Assembly (NCBI RefSeq): GCF_013778505.1
Contig: NZ_JAAOWU010000002.1
Span: 248,001 to 312,000 of the forward strand
Direction of reading: 5' to 3'
DNA: 64,000 bases
From: Pseudomonas sivasensis
GTDB lineage: Bacteria; Pseudomonadota; Gammaproteobacteria; Pseudomonadales; Pseudomonadaceae
Shown here: positions 9,224-18,029 of the stretch, one piece after another
How the letters are laid out: every line of letters starts with the position of its first letter
How positions within the stretch are numbered: the first letter of the stretch is position 1
Program-made: the position numbers and the translations under genes
The notes under the pieces: model-generated
What the model was told of the DNA's origin: nothing
What the model saw: only the letters and a program-made list of their open reading frames with translations
Database searches by the model: none

Positions 9224-9952
9224 TTACGCCAACTTCTCAAACTTCAAATCCCAAACCCCATGCCCCAACCGCTCGCCGCGACGTTCGAACTTGGTGATCG
9301 GACGCTCAGCCGGGCGCGGCACGCATTTGCCATCTTCGGCCAGGTTGCGGTATCCAGGGGCAACGTCCATCACTTCCAGCATGTATTCGGCATACGGCTC
9401 CCAGTCGGTGGCCATGTGCAGGATGCCGCCAACCTTGAGCTTGCTGCGCACCAGTTCCGCGAAGGAAGCCTGGACGATGCGGCGTTTGTGGTGGCGGGAT
9501 TTATGCCATGGGTCCGGGAAGAACAGCATCAGGCGGTCAAGGCTGTTGTCGGCGATGCAACGGTTAAGCACTTCAATCGCGTCGCAGTCGTAGACCCGCA
9601 GGTTAGTCAGGCCTTGAGTCAGGACGCCGTTAAGCAGTGCGCCAACACCTGGGCGGTGTACTTCCACGCCAATGAAGTCTTGGTCCGGCGCGGCAGCGGC
9701 CATTTCCAGCAGGGAGTGGCCCATGCCGAAGCCGATTTCCAGTGAGCGCGGGGCCGAACGGCCAAACACTTGGTCGTAGTCCACGGGCGCATCGGCCAAG
9801 GGCAATACGAACAGCGGCGTGCCCTGCTCCAGACCCTTTTGCTGGCCTTCGGTCATACGACCGGCGCGCATCACAAAGCTCTTGATGCGGCGATGCTTGG
9901 ACTCGTCGCCTGCTTCTTCCACGGTGTTCGGCGTTTCGTTTGATTCAGTCAT
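9224..9952 (-). CDS. trmB: tRNA (guanine46-N7)-methyltransferase
   Basis: TrmB adds the m7G46 modification in the variable loop of tRNA using SAM. From ATG 9952 the protein is 242 residues; a TTG codon directly upstream (9955) is in frame but less likely. It shows the SAM motif [24 protein letters not shown], and the catalytic-side [15 protein letters not shown] motif typical of TrmB. It lies 9 bases downstream of thiG on the same strand and is probably co-transcribed with thiS-thiG. Confidence 0.95.
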   Translation of the reverse strand: MTESNETPNTVEEAGDESKHRRIKSFVMRAGRMTEGQQKGLEQGTPLFVLPLADAPVDYDQVFGRSAPRSLEIGFGMGHSLLEMAAAAPDQDFIGVEVHRPGVGALLNGVLTQGLTNLRVYDCDAIEVLNRCIADNSLDRLMLFFPDPWHKSRHHKRRIVQASFAELVRSKLKVGGILHMATDWEPYAEYMLEVMDVAPGYRNLAEDGKCVPRPAERPITKFERRGERLGHGVWDLKFEKLA

Positions 9953-9961
9953 CAATGGCTC

Positions 9962-10756
9962 TTACTTGATCAGACCATCCAGCGGCGAAGAGGCGCTGGC
10001 GTAGAGTTTTTTCGGCATGCGCCCGGCGAGGTAAGCCAGGCGGCCTGCGACGATGGCGTGTTTCATGGCTTCGGCCATCATGATCGGTTGCTGAGCATGG
10101 GCGATGGCGGAGTTCATCAGCACAGCGTCGCAACCCAGCTCCATGGCGATGGTCGCGTCGGAGGCAGTGCCTACGCCCGCATCCACCAGTACGGGAATCT
10201 TGGCTTCTTCGAGGATGATCTGCAGGTTGTACGGATTGCAGATACCCAGGCCGGAACCGATCAGACCGGCCAGCGGCATCACGGCGATGCAGCCGATTTC
10301 CGCCAATTGACGGGCGATGATCGGGTCATCACTGGTGTAGACCATCACGTCGAAGCCTTCCTTGACCAGCGTCTCAGCGGCCTTGAGGGTTTCGATCACG
10401 TTGGGGAACAGGGTTTTCTGGTCGGCCAGCACTTCCAGCTTCACCAGGTTGTGACCATCAAGCAGCTCACGGGCCAGGCGGCAGGTGCGCACGGCTTCAA
10501 TGGCGTCATAGCAACCGGCTGTGTTCGGTAGGAAGGTGTAGCGATCCGGCGACAGCACTTCGAGCAGGTTCGGCTCGCCCTCGATCTGACCGAGGTTGGT
10601 GCGGCGTACGGCGAAGGTCACGATTTCAGCGCCCGAGGCTTCGATGGCCAGGCGGGTTTCTTCCATGTCGCGGTACTTGCCGGTGCCGACCAGCAAGCGG
10701 GACTGGTAGGTACGACCGGCCAGGACGAAGGGCTTGTCGCTACGAACGATGCTCAT
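9962..10756 (-). CDS. thiG: Thiazole synthase ThiG
   Basis: ThiG builds the thiazole phosphate moiety of thiamine from deoxyxylulose phosphate, dehydroglycine and ThiS-thiocarboxylate. This 264-residue TIM barrel has the Schiff-base lysine Lys106 in LVKLEV and the phosphate-binding segments GSGLGICNP and [11 protein letters not shown]. thiS lies 48 bases upstream on the same strand, the normal donor-enzyme pairing. No TPP riboswitch fits in the short gaps here. Confidence 0.97.
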   Translation of the reverse strand: MSIVRSDKPFVLAGRTYQSRLLVGTGKYRDMEETRLAIEASGAEIVTFAVRRTNLGQIEGEPNLLEVLSPDRYTFLPNTAGCYDAIEAVRTCRLARELLDGHNLVKLEVLADQKTLFPNVIETLKAAETLVKEGFDVMVYTSDDPIIARQLAEIGCIAVMPLAGLIGSGLGICNPYNLQIILEEAKIPVLVDAGVGTASDATIAMELGCDAVLMNSAIAHAQQPIMMAEAMKHAIVAGRLAYLAGRMPKKLYASASSPLDGLIK

Positions 10757-10804
10757 GGGAAATCCTCGAAATGGGGTGAGGTTCTGCAGAATTCGGGCAG
10801 GCGA

Positions 10805-11005
10805 CTAGCCGCCGCCGATGGCGTGGACCACTTCAACCTGATCACCTTCGGTGAGCGCAGTCTCGGCGTGGAGGCTACGCGGAACGATATCCAGGTTGAG
10901 CTCCACTGCGACGCGACGCCCGGTCAGGTCCAGACGGGTCAGCAGGGCCGAAACGGTTTCACCGTCGGGCAGTTCAAAGGATTCGCCGTTCAACAGAATG
11001 CGCAT
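10805..11005 (-). CDS. thiS: Sulfur carrier protein ThiS
   Basis: This 66-residue ubiquitin-like protein ends in Gly-Gly (AIGGG), the tail that is adenylated and converted to thiocarboxylate for thiazole synthesis. The start is taken at ATG 11005 (MRILLNGESFELPDG), which gives the standard length; an upstream ATG at 11020 would add five residues (MAARG), and neither has a strong ribosome site. It heads the thiS-thiG-trmB run. Confidence 0.95.
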   Translation of the reverse strand: MRILLNGESFELPDGETVSALLTRLDLTGRRVAVELNLDIVPRSLHAETALTEGDQVEVVHAIGGG

Positions 11006-11076
11006 GCCGCGGGCCGCCATCGTTTTTAGGGGCCAGCATTCTAGCTTGATTGGCGTTGCCGGCCCAAGTCCCTTGG

Positions 11077-11454
11077 TCAGACGACCTGCAAGCGCCAGGC
11101 AAACAAACCGAGGAAGAACCAGCCGAGCAAGAACGCCAGGCCACCGAACGGCGTGATGATGCCGAGCTTGCTGATACCGGTCATGGTCAGCACGTAGAGG
11201 CTGCCGGAAAACAGCAGGATACCGATGACAAACGAGATACCGGCCCAAGTCACCAGGCGACCGGGAAGATGGGCGGCCAGCAACGCCACGCCGAACAGCG
11301 CCAGTGTGTGCACCAGTTGATAGGTGACTCCGGTATGGAAGATCGCCAGGTACTCGGCGCTCAGACGGTTTTTCAGGCCGTGGGCGGCAAACGCGCCCAA
11401 GGCCACACCGGTGAAGCCGAAAAACGCGGCCAGCATCAGAAAGCTACGCAGCAT
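11077..11454 (-). CDS. DUF423 membrane protein
   Basis: This 125-residue protein with four membrane helices belongs to the DUF423 (YgdD-like) family. It opens with a hydrophobic helix, followed by the family-typical GAFAAHGLKNRL (about residues 21-32) and FHTGVTYQLVHTLAL. Its function is unknown. A GGAG site lies just upstream of ATG 11454. It is divergent from mtgA (74-base gap) and precedes thiS by 71 bases. Confidence 0.88.
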   Translation of the reverse strand: MLRSFLMLAAFFGFTGVALGAFAAHGLKNRLSAEYLAIFHTGVTYQLVHTLALFGVALLAAHLPGRLVTWAGISFVIGILLFSGSLYVLTMTGISKLGIITPFGGLAFLLGWFFLGLFAWRLQVV

Positions 11455-11489
11455 AGGGAACTCCAGTCAGACTCATCGGGCAGGGTCTG

Positions 11490-11495
11490 TATAAT
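11490..11495 (+). promoter_or_regulatory. Candidate -10 box for mtgA
   Basis: A consensus TATAAT lies 33 bases before the mtgA start in the short divergent gap. No good -35 hexamer is found at the right distance (the nearest is CAGACT at 11468), so the promoter call is tentative. Confidence 0.35.
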
Positions 11496-11528
11496 GGCCC
11501 GCTCAACGGGTTCGGCCAAGCCATCTCT

Positions 11529-12251
11529 ATGCTGCGTCTCCTATTCAAACGCTTTCTCAACGTCGTGAAATGGTTTGCCATCGGCAGTGTTTTGCTGGTG
11601 CTGCTGTTTCGTGTCGTCCCGCCGCCCTTCACCGCCCTGATGGTGGAGCGCAAGGTCGAATCCTGGTTCGACGGCGAACCCATTGACCTGCAGCGCACCT
11701 GGGTGCCGTGGGACGAGATCTCCGATGAGCTCAAAGTGGCGGTGATGGCCGGTGAAGACCAGCGCTTCCCGCAGCATTGGGGCTTTGATTTCGGCGCGAT
11801 CCAGGCGGCGATCCTGCACAACGAGCGCGGCGGTTCGATTCGCGGCGCCAGTACATTGAGTCAGCAGGTGTCGAAGAATCTGTTCCTGTGGGCTGGCCGC
11901 AGTTATTTGCGCAAAGGGCTGGAGGCCTGGTTTACCGGGTTGATCGAGGTGCTGTGGCCCAAGCAACGGATTCTTGAGGTGTACCTCAATAGCGTGGAAT
12001 GGGATGAAGGCGTATTCGGCGCGGAGGCGGCGGCACGGCATCACTTCGGCGTAAGCGCCAAGGGCTTGTCCCGGCAGCAGGCCAGCTATTTAGCGGCGGT
12101 GTTGCCTAACCCACGGGTATGGAGTGCCAGCCACCCGACCGCTTATGTGGCGCGGCGGGCGGCGTGGATTCGCCAGCAGATGAGCCAGCTAGGCGGAGAT
12201 GGTTATCTGGTGGAACTGAACAACTCGCGCAAAGCGCCTTGGTCCGACTGA
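11529..12251 (+). CDS. mtgA: Monofunctional peptidoglycan glycosyltransferase MtgA
   Basis: MtgA polymerises lipid II into glycan strands. The 240-residue protein has one N-terminal membrane anchor (about residues 10-30) and a GT51 domain. GT51 motifs seen are [14 protein letters not shown] (motif 1, with the catalytic Glu), the [14 protein letters not shown] region (motif 2), KNLFLW, and [17 protein letters not shown] (motif 4/5). There is no transpeptidase domain, which separates it from class A PBPs. It is divergent from DUF423 and convergent with rpoH across a REPIN. Confidence 0.96.
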   Translation: MLRLLFKRFLNVVKWFAIGSVLLVLLFRVVPPPFTALMVERKVESWFDGEPIDLQRTWVPWDEISDELKVAVMAGEDQRFPQHWGFDFGAIQAAILHNERGGSIRGASTLSQQVSKNLFLWAGRSYLRKGLEAWFTGLIEVLWPKQRILEVYLNSVEWDEGVFGAEAAARHHFGVSAKGLSRQQASYLAAVLPNPRVWSASHPTAYVARRAAWIRQQMSQLGGDGYLVELNNSRKAPWSD

Positions 12252-12264
12252 TACAACACAAAAA

Positions 12265-12357
12265 AATGTGGGAGGACGCTTGCTCCCGATAGCGTTGGAT
12301 CAGTCATTTTAATGTCGACTGACACTCTGCTATCGGGGGCAAGCCACCTCCCACATT
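12265..12357. repeat. REPIN, class A, slightly degenerate
   Basis: Converging REP copies flank an inner TCAGTCA/TGACTGA-type core. The left arm has a degenerate centre (GGGAGGACGCTTGCTCCCG) and the right arm has an A in place of a C (AAGCCACCTCCC). It lies in the convergent gap between mtgA and rpoH. Confidence 0.88.
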
Positions 12358-12371
12358 TTTAAGCGGCGCTT

Positions 12372-13226
12372 TTAAGCGGCGATCGACAACTTCAGCTTGT
12401 TCATCGCGCTTTTCTCAAGCTGACGAATTCGCTCGGCCGACACGTTGTACTTCTGCGCCAAGTCGTGCAGCGTGGCTTTTTCTTCCGCCAGCCAGCGCTG
12501 GTAGAGGATGTCACGACTGCGGTCGTCCAACACTTCCAGCGCTTCGTGCAGGTTGTGGTTGGAATTGTCGCTCCAGTCGGCGTCTTCCAGTTGACGCGCC
12601 GGGTCGTACCGGTGGTCTTCCAGATAGTTGGCCGGCGATTGGAAGGCGCTGTCGTCGTCCGCTTCCGCGGCCGGATCGAAGGCCATGTCATGGCCGGTCA
12701 GGCGACTTTCCATTTCGCGCACTTCACGGGGCTCCACACCGAGGCTTTCGGCCACGCGGTGGACTTCCTCGTTGTTCAGCCACGCCAGGCGTTTCTTCTG
12801 GCTACGCAGGTTGAAGAACAGCTTGCGCTGGGCCTTGGTGGTCGCGACTTTCACAATGCGCCAGTTGCGCAGGATGAACTCGTGGATTTCCGCCTTGATC
12901 CAGTGCACGGCAAACGACACCAGGCGCACGCCCATCTCAGGGTTGAAGCGCTTTACAGCCTTCATCAGGCCGACGTTGCCTTCCTGAATCAGGTCAGCCT
13001 GGGCCAACCCGTAGCCGCTATAGCTACGGGCGATATGTACGACAAAACGCAGGTGGGCGAGCACCATCTGCCGAGCCGCCCCCAAATCCTGCTCATAGTA
13101 GAGACTCTCGGCCAGTTCACGCTCCTGCTCGGGCGTCAGCAATGGAATGCTGTTGACCGTGTGCACATAGGCTTCCAGGTTCGCACCAGGGACCAAGGCA
13201 TAAGCAGGTTGCAAAGAAGTGGTCAT
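12372..13226 (-). CDS. rpoH: RNA polymerase heat-shock sigma factor RpoH (sigma-32)
   Basis: From ATG 13226 the protein is 284 residues, the normal length; the longer frame adds 24 unrelated residues. Region 2 ([23 protein letters not shown], here only partly quoted) and region 4 helix-turn-helix ([14 protein letters not shown]) are present. The RpoH box QRKLFFNLR, diagnostic for sigma-32, lies near residue 133. It directs heat-shock gene transcription. ftsX-ftsE-ftsY are upstream on the same strand, as in many gamma-proteobacteria, with a 129-base gap that carries a candidate AlgU-type promoter. Confidence 0.97.
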   Translation of the reverse strand: MTTSLQPAYALVPGANLEAYVHTVNSIPLLTPEQERELAESLYYEQDLGAARQMVLAHLRFVVHIARSYSGYGLAQADLIQEGNVGLMKAVKRFNPEMGVRLVSFAVHWIKAEIHEFILRNWRIVKVATTKAQRKLFFNLRSQKKRLAWLNNEEVHRVAESLGVEPREVREMESRLTGHDMAFDPAAEADDDSAFQSPANYLEDHRYDPARQLEDADWSDNSNHNLHEALEVLDDRSRDILYQRWLAEEKATLHDLAQKYNVSAERIRQLEKSAMNKLKLSIAA

Positions 13227-13275
13227 ACGAAAAAACCTCCGACTCACATAACTCGTGCAGTTCAGCACTGCGAAA

Positions 13276-13302
13276 ATTGACCGGGAACCGTAGGACAAGT
13301 TC
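13276..13302 (-). promoter_or_regulatory. Candidate AlgU (sigma-22/RpoE-type) promoter of rpoH
   Basis: On the minus strand a GAACTT hexamer (13302-13297) is followed after exactly 16 bases by TCAAT (13280-13276), close to the AlgU/RpoE consensus GAACTT-N16-TCTGA/TCAAA. It lies 50-76 bases upstream of the rpoH ATG. AlgU-dependent transcription of rpoH is known in P. aeruginosa, which supports the call; the match itself is what the sequence shows. Confidence 0.55.
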
Positions 13303-13355
13303 CCTAAACCACTGATACGGTCAATACAAACGAAACCACATTAATCTGACATTAA

Positions 13356-14378
13356 CTACTTCGGTGCCAGCTCACGTAAATGCCGTGCGACCGCAATCCA
13401 GGCACCGATATAACCCAACAATACCGCGCCAAGCAAGAGCGACAGACCATCGGCCACCGGTACCCCGGCCAGGGCAAAATCACTGCCGTACAAGCCGGCA
13501 AGCCCAACGACTGCGTCGTTCAGCCAGTTCAGGCCGAACGCCAGCACGCCCCAGGACAAAATCCCCGCACCCAGGCCATAAAGCGCGCCCATGTACAGAA
13601 AAGGCCGACGCACATAGCTGTCCGTGCCGCCGACCAGTTTAATCACTTCTATCTCGATGCGACGGTTTTCAATATGAAGACGAATGGTATTACCTATCAC
13701 CAAAAGTAATGCAGACACCAACAGCACCGCCAGGCCGAACACAAAACGGTCGCCAAGCTTGAGGATCGCCGCCAGGCGCTCTACCCAGACTAGATCAAGT
13801 TGCGCCTGTTGCACCTTCGGCATCTCTGCGAGTTTTTGCCGCAGGGCTTCAAGGGCCGGCTTGTCGACTTCATTCGGGGTCACCAGCACCACGCCGGGCA
13901 GTGGGTTCTGCGGCAGCTCTTTAAGCGCCTCGCCCAGGCCGGACTGCTGTTGGAACTCCTCAAGGGCCTGGTCGCGGCTAACGTACTCGGCGTCCGCGAC
14001 GCCCGGCATATGCTTGATATCGTCCCGTAGCGCTTCGCCTTCCTTGGTACTGGCATCCAGGTTCAAGTACAGCGAAATCTGCGCCGCACGCTGCCAGGAA
14101 CCGCCCAAACGCTCCACATTATTAAGCAGCAGCGACAAGCCCATTGGCAGGCTCAAGGCCACAGCCATCACCAGGCAGGTGAAAAAGCTGCCGATCGGCT
14201 GTTTGCCCAGACGGCGCAAGCTGTCCAGCAGGCTGGCGCGGTGGCTTTCGATCCAGGCGCGCAGCAAGGTGCTGAAGTCCGGGCCGTCGTCATCGTCGTG
14301 TTTTTTCTTTTTCGGTTGCGGGTCGGCCGGTTTTGGCGCAACGCGCTCGGAAACCTTAGGGCTACGTGTGGCACTCAT
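13356..14378 (-). CDS. ftsX: Cell division protein FtsX (permease-like)
   Basis: The 340-residue protein has a charged cytoplasmic N-terminus (KPADPQPKKKKHDDDDG). A first membrane helix near residue 70 is followed by a periplasmic domain of about 100 residues and then three C-terminal helices (about 210-335), the FtsX topology. With FtsE it forms an ABC-type complex that controls peptidoglycan amidase activation at the septum. It overlaps ftsE by 4 bases and lies upstream of rpoH. Confidence 0.96.
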   Translation of the reverse strand: MSATRSPKVSERVAPKPADPQPKKKKHDDDDGPDFSTLLRAWIESHRASLLDSLRRLGKQPIGSFFTCLVMAVALSLPMGLSLLLNNVERLGGSWQRAAQISLYLNLDASTKEGEALRDDIKHMPGVADAEYVSRDQALEEFQQQSGLGEALKELPQNPLPGVVLVTPNEVDKPALEALRQKLAEMPKVQQAQLDLVWVERLAAILKLGDRFVFGLAVLLVSALLLVIGNTIRLHIENRRIEIEVIKLVGGTDSYVRRPFLYMGALYGLGAGILSWGVLAFGLNWLNDAVVGLAGLYGSDFALAGVPVADGLSLLLGAVLLGYIGAWIAVARHLRELAPK

Positions 14379-15046
14379 ACGCCAGCCTCCCCGTCACCGA
14401 TCAGGCGACCGCGCTGCAGGGTCAGCATGCGGTGGCGCATGCGGGCGATCAACGCCAGGTCGTGGCTGGCGATCAATACGCTGGTGCCCAGGCGGTTGAT
14501 GTCTTCGAACACCCCCATGATCTCGGCCGCCAGACGCGGGTCGAGGTTACCGGTAGGTTCGTCCGCCAGCAGCAAGGCCGGGCGATGGACGATGGCGCGG
14601 GCGATGCCGACGCGCTGCTGCTGACCAGTCGAGAGGTCGCCGGGGTAGAGGTCGGTCTTGTCCGACAGCGCCACGCGCTCCAGGGCCGAGTCCACACGCT
14701 TGACGATTTCGGCCTTGGACAACCCAAGAATCTGCAGCGGCAGCGCAATGTTGTTGAACACCGTGCGATCGAACAGTAACTGGTGGTTCTGGAACACTAC
14801 GCCGATCTGGCGGCGCAGGAACGGGATCTGCGCATTACTGATGGTGGCCAGGTCCTGGCCGGCGAGCAGTAACTTGCCGGTAGTCGGGCGTTCCATGGCC
14901 AGCAGCAGGCGCAACAGCGTACTTTTGCCGGCCCCCGAGTGACCGGTGACAAACAAGAACTCGCCGCGACGCACTCGAAAGCTCAGCTCATGCAAGCCGA
15001 CATGCCCGTTGGCATAGCGTTTACCGACCTGTTCGAATCGAATCAT
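14375..15046 (-). CDS. ftsE: Cell division ATP-binding protein FtsE
   Basis: This 223-residue ABC ATPase has Walker A GHSGAGKST (35-43), a Q-loop in VVFQNHQLL, signature LSTGQQQR, Walker B LLLADEPTGNLD, and the switch histidine in IASHDL. It energises FtsX at the division site. It overlaps ftsY upstream and ftsX downstream by 4 bases each (ATGA junctions), so the three genes are translationally coupled. Confidence 0.97.
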   Translation of the reverse strand: MIRFEQVGKRYANGHVGLHELSFRVRRGEFLFVTGHSGAGKSTLLRLLLAMERPTTGKLLLAGQDLATISNAQIPFLRRQIGVVFQNHQLLFDRTVFNNIALPLQILGLSKAEIVKRVDSALERVALSDKTDLYPGDLSTGQQQRVGIARAIVHRPALLLADEPTGNLDPRLAAEIMGVFEDINRLGTSVLIASHDLALIARMRHRMLTLQRGRLIGDGEAGV

Positions 15047-16440
15047 GAACGCTCCCGCTCGGCAAACAGTGCCTGTACAAAGGGTTCGGCTTCAAAGGTG
15101 CGCAGGTCGTCGATGCCTTCACCGACGCCGATATAACGAATCGGCAACCCGAACTGCTTGGCCAAGGCGAAGATCACACCGCCTTTGGCCGTGCCGTCGA
15201 GCTTAGTCAACGCGAGGCCGGTCAGTTGGACCGTCTGGTTGAATTGTTTGGCCTGGCTGATAGCGTTCTGGCCGGTACCGGCGTCCAGCACCAGCAGCAC
15301 TTCGTGCGGCGCGTCAGCGTCGAGCTTGCCGATAACGCGGCGGACTTTCTTCAGCTCTTCCATCAGGTTGTCTTTGGTGTGCAGACGACCAGCGGTATCC
15401 GCGATCAGCACATCGATGTTACGAGCCTTGGCGGCTTGCACGGCGTCGAAGATCACCGAGGCGGAATCGGCACCCGTGTGCTGGGCGATCACCGGAATCT
15501 TGTTGCGCTCACCCCAGACCTGCAATTGCTCAACGGCAGCGGCGCGGAAGGTGTCGCCGGCAGCGAGCATGACTTTCTTGCCTTCCGATTGCAGTTTCTT
15601 GGCCAGTTTGCCGATGGTGGTGGTCTTGCCGGCGCCGTTGACGCCCACTACCAGGATCACGAACGGCTTGTTCGGGGTGATCACCAGCGGTGCTTCCACG
15701 GGCTTGAGCATCGCCGCCAGTTCGGCCTGCAAGGATTTGTAGAGTGCATCGGCATCGGTCAGCTGCTTGCGTGCGACCTTTTGGGTCAGGCTCTGGATGA
15801 TCACCGCGGTGGCTTCGACGCCCACGTCGGCGGTCAGCAGACGGGTTTCAATGTCTTCCAGCAGTTCGTCATCGATGACCTTCTTGCCCAGGAACAGGCT
15901 GGCCATGCCTTCGCCGATGCTGGCGCTGGTCTTGCTCAGGCCTTGCTTGAGACGAGCGAAGAAGCCGGTCTTGCTTGTTTCGGCGGGTGGGGCGATCGGC
16001 TCTGGCTCTACAACCTCGATAACTTGGGCAGGCTCAGCGGCCACAACAGGCGCAGGAACCGGGACTTCCACGGCGAGTGGCGCTTCGGCCACCACCTCGA
16101 CCGGCTCAACCACCGCAGGAATCGGCGGGGCCACGTGCTCAGCCTGTATGTCTTCGACCAACGCCACGGGCTCTTCGGCCACTGGCAACTCAGGCCACGG
16201 CTTGTGCTCAGGCTCGGCCTCAACCACTGGCTGCAACACCGGCTCAGCCATCGGCAACACCACCGGCGCAGGCACTTCGGCAACCGGCTCGGCTTCTACT
16301 ATAGGTTCGGGGATCGGCTCAGCTTGAACCTGTGGCTGTTCCACAACGGTTTCCTGCGGCTTTTTGCGCAGCCATCCGAACAGGCCTTTCTTCTCGCCAG
16401 CCGCAGCTGGGGTCTTCTTGTCGTCGTTGGAACCAAACAT
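15043..16440 (-). CDS. ftsY: Signal recognition particle receptor FtsY
   Basis: FtsY docks SRP-ribosome complexes at the membrane. The 465-residue protein has a long N-terminal A domain (about residues 30-155) made almost entirely of Val, Glu, Pro and Ala in short imperfect repeats. The N domain follows, then the G domain with P-loop GVNGAGKT (266-273), DTAGR and TKLDGTAKGG. The acidic A domain is low in complexity and likely variable between strains. First gene of ftsY-ftsE-ftsX; divergent from the M16 peptidase pair. Confidence 0.97.
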   Translation of the reverse strand: MFGSNDDKKTPAAAGEKKGLFGWLRKKPQETVVEQPQVQAEPIPEPIVEAEPVAEVPAPVVLPMAEPVLQPVVEAEPEHKPWPELPVAEEPVALVEDIQAEHVAPPIPAVVEPVEVVAEAPLAVEVPVPAPVVAAEPAQVIEVVEPEPIAPPAETSKTGFFARLKQGLSKTSASIGEGMASLFLGKKVIDDELLEDIETRLLTADVGVEATAVIIQSLTQKVARKQLTDADALYKSLQAELAAMLKPVEAPLVITPNKPFVILVVGVNGAGKTTTIGKLAKKLQSEGKKVMLAAGDTFRAAAVEQLQVWGERNKIPVIAQHTGADSASVIFDAVQAAKARNIDVLIADTAGRLHTKDNLMEELKKVRRVIGKLDADAPHEVLLVLDAGTGQNAISQAKQFNQTVQLTGLALTKLDGTAKGGVIFALAKQFGLPIRYIGVGEGIDDLRTFEAEPFVQALFAERERS

Positions 16441-16673
16441 GGAGACGGCTATCTCAAGGTAGCGAAGTGCCAGAGCGGCACGTCGGTAAATAAAATTCGA
16501 TGCGTAACAGACTGTTTTTTAGCCAGCTCGTTCATGCGCAACATTTTGTAAGGCCTAAATAGGGCCTCAACAAGACTGCCGCAGTGGCCGTCCGTATATT
16601 CGACCAGTATCCTAGCACCTCCTCGCCCGCTGACGCTAAGACCAAGCGGGCAGCCCAACAGGTTTAAAAACGA

Positions 16674-18029
16674 ATGAATGCTCTAGCCCGCCGCGCCGCA
16701 GGCCTGCTGTTCAGCACAGTTTGTCTGCCTCTTACAGCCTTGGCTGCCGACCCACAACCCACCCATGAATTCACCCTGGACAACGGCCTCAAGGTCGTCG
16801 TGCGCGAAGATCATCGCGCCCCTGTGGTGGTTTCCCAGGTTTGGTACAAAGTGGGTTCGAGCTACGAAACCCCGGGCCAGACTGGTTTGTCCCACGCCTT
16901 GGAACACATGATGTTCAAGGGCAGCGCCAAAGTCGGCCCCGGCGAAGCCTCGCTGATCCTGCGCGACCTGGGTGCCGAAGAAAACGCGTTCACCAGCGAT
17001 GACTACACCGCTTATTACCAAGTCCTGGCCCGTGACCGCCTGGGCGTGGCCTTCGAACTTGAAGCCGACCGCATGGCAAGCCTGCGTCTACCGGCCGACG
17101 AGTTCAGCCGCGAAATCGAGGTTATTAAAGAAGAACGTCGCCTGCGCACCGACGACAACCCGATGTCCAAGGCCTACGAGCGCTTCAAGGCCATGGCCTT
17201 CCCGGCCAGCGGCTACCACACGCCGACCATCGGCTGGATGGCCGATCTGGACCGCATGAAGGTCGAAGAACTGCGCCACTGGTACCAATCCTGGTACGTG
17301 CCGAACAACGCCACCCTGGTGGTAGTCGGCGACGTAACTCCGGACGAGGTGAAAAACCTGGCCCAACGCTACTTTGGCCCGATCCCCAAGCGTGACGTAC
17401 CGCCCGCGAAGATCCCGATGGAGCTGGCTGAACCCGGCGAGCGCCTGCTGACGATGCACGTGCAGACCCAATTGCCGAGCGTGATGCTCGGTTTCAACGT
17501 TCCTGGCCTGGCGACTGCCGAAGACAAACGCTCGGTGCAAGCCCTGCGCCTGATTTCGGCCCTGCTGGATGGCGGCTACAGTGCGCGCATCTCGGAGCAG
17601 TTGGAACGCGGTGAAGAGCTGGTTTCGGCCGCCTCCACCAATTACGACGCTTATACCCGCGGCGACACCCTGTTCATGCTGTCGGCCACCCCAAACCAGC
17701 AGAAGAAAAAGACCGTTGCCCAAGCCGAAGCCGGCCTGTGGCGACTGCTCGAAGAACTCAAAGCCAAGCCGCCAACCGCCGAAGAACTGGAACGCATCCG
17801 CGCTCAGGTCATCGCCGGCCTGGTCTATCAGCGTGACTCCATCACCAGCCAGGCCACGGCCATCGGCTCCCTGGAAACTGTCGGCCTGTCCTGGAAGCTG
17901 ATGGACAGTGAACTCGCCGACCTGCAAAGCGTGACGCCTGAAGATATCCAGAAGGCCGCGCGTACTTATTTCACCCGCGAGCGTCTGAGCGTCGCCCATG
18001 TTCTGCCTGAGGAGACTGCTCATGAGTGA
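16674..18029 (+). CDS. M16 family zinc metallopeptidase, catalytic subunit
   Basis: The 451-residue protein has a signal peptide (about residues 1-25, ALAA end), an M16 N-terminal domain with the inverted zinc motif H74-A-L-E77-H78, and a downstream Glu near residue 154 in VIKEERR. The C-terminal M16 domain follows. It is predicted to be periplasmic and active. The next gene encodes a related protein that lacks the zinc motif, so the two probably form a heterodimer like other bacterial M16B pairs. Its substrate is unknown. It overlaps the partner gene by 8 bases. Confidence 0.92.
   Translation: MNALARRAAGLLFSTVCLPLTALAADPQPTHEFTLDNGLKVVVREDHRAPVVVSQVWYKVGSSYETPGQTGLSHALEHMMFKGSAKVGPGEASLILRDLGAEENAFTSDDYTAYYQVLARDRLGVAFELEADRMASLRLPADEFSREIEVIKEERRLRTDDNPMSKAYERFKAMAFPASGYHTPTIGWMADLDRMKVEELRHWYQSWYVPNNATLVVVGDVTPDEVKNLAQRYFGPIPKRDVPPAKIPMELAEPGERLLTMHVQTQLPSVMLGFNVPGLATAEDKRSVQALRLISALLDGGYSARISEQLERGEELVSAASTNYDAYTRGDTLFMLSATPNQQKKKTVAQAEAGLWRLLEELKAKPPTAEELERIRAQVIAGLVYQRDSITSQATAIGSLETVGLSWKLMDSELADLQSVTPEDIQKAARTYFTRERLSVAHVLPEETAHE

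Noticed and set aside
11006-11076. TPP riboswitch before thiS
   Set aside because: The gap is only 71 bases and shows no thi-box conserved sequence.
15226-16551. 441-codon open frame on the plus strand opposite ftsY
   Set aside because: It is an antisense shadow of a GC-rich real gene. ftsY has clear GTPase motifs and the opposite frame has none.
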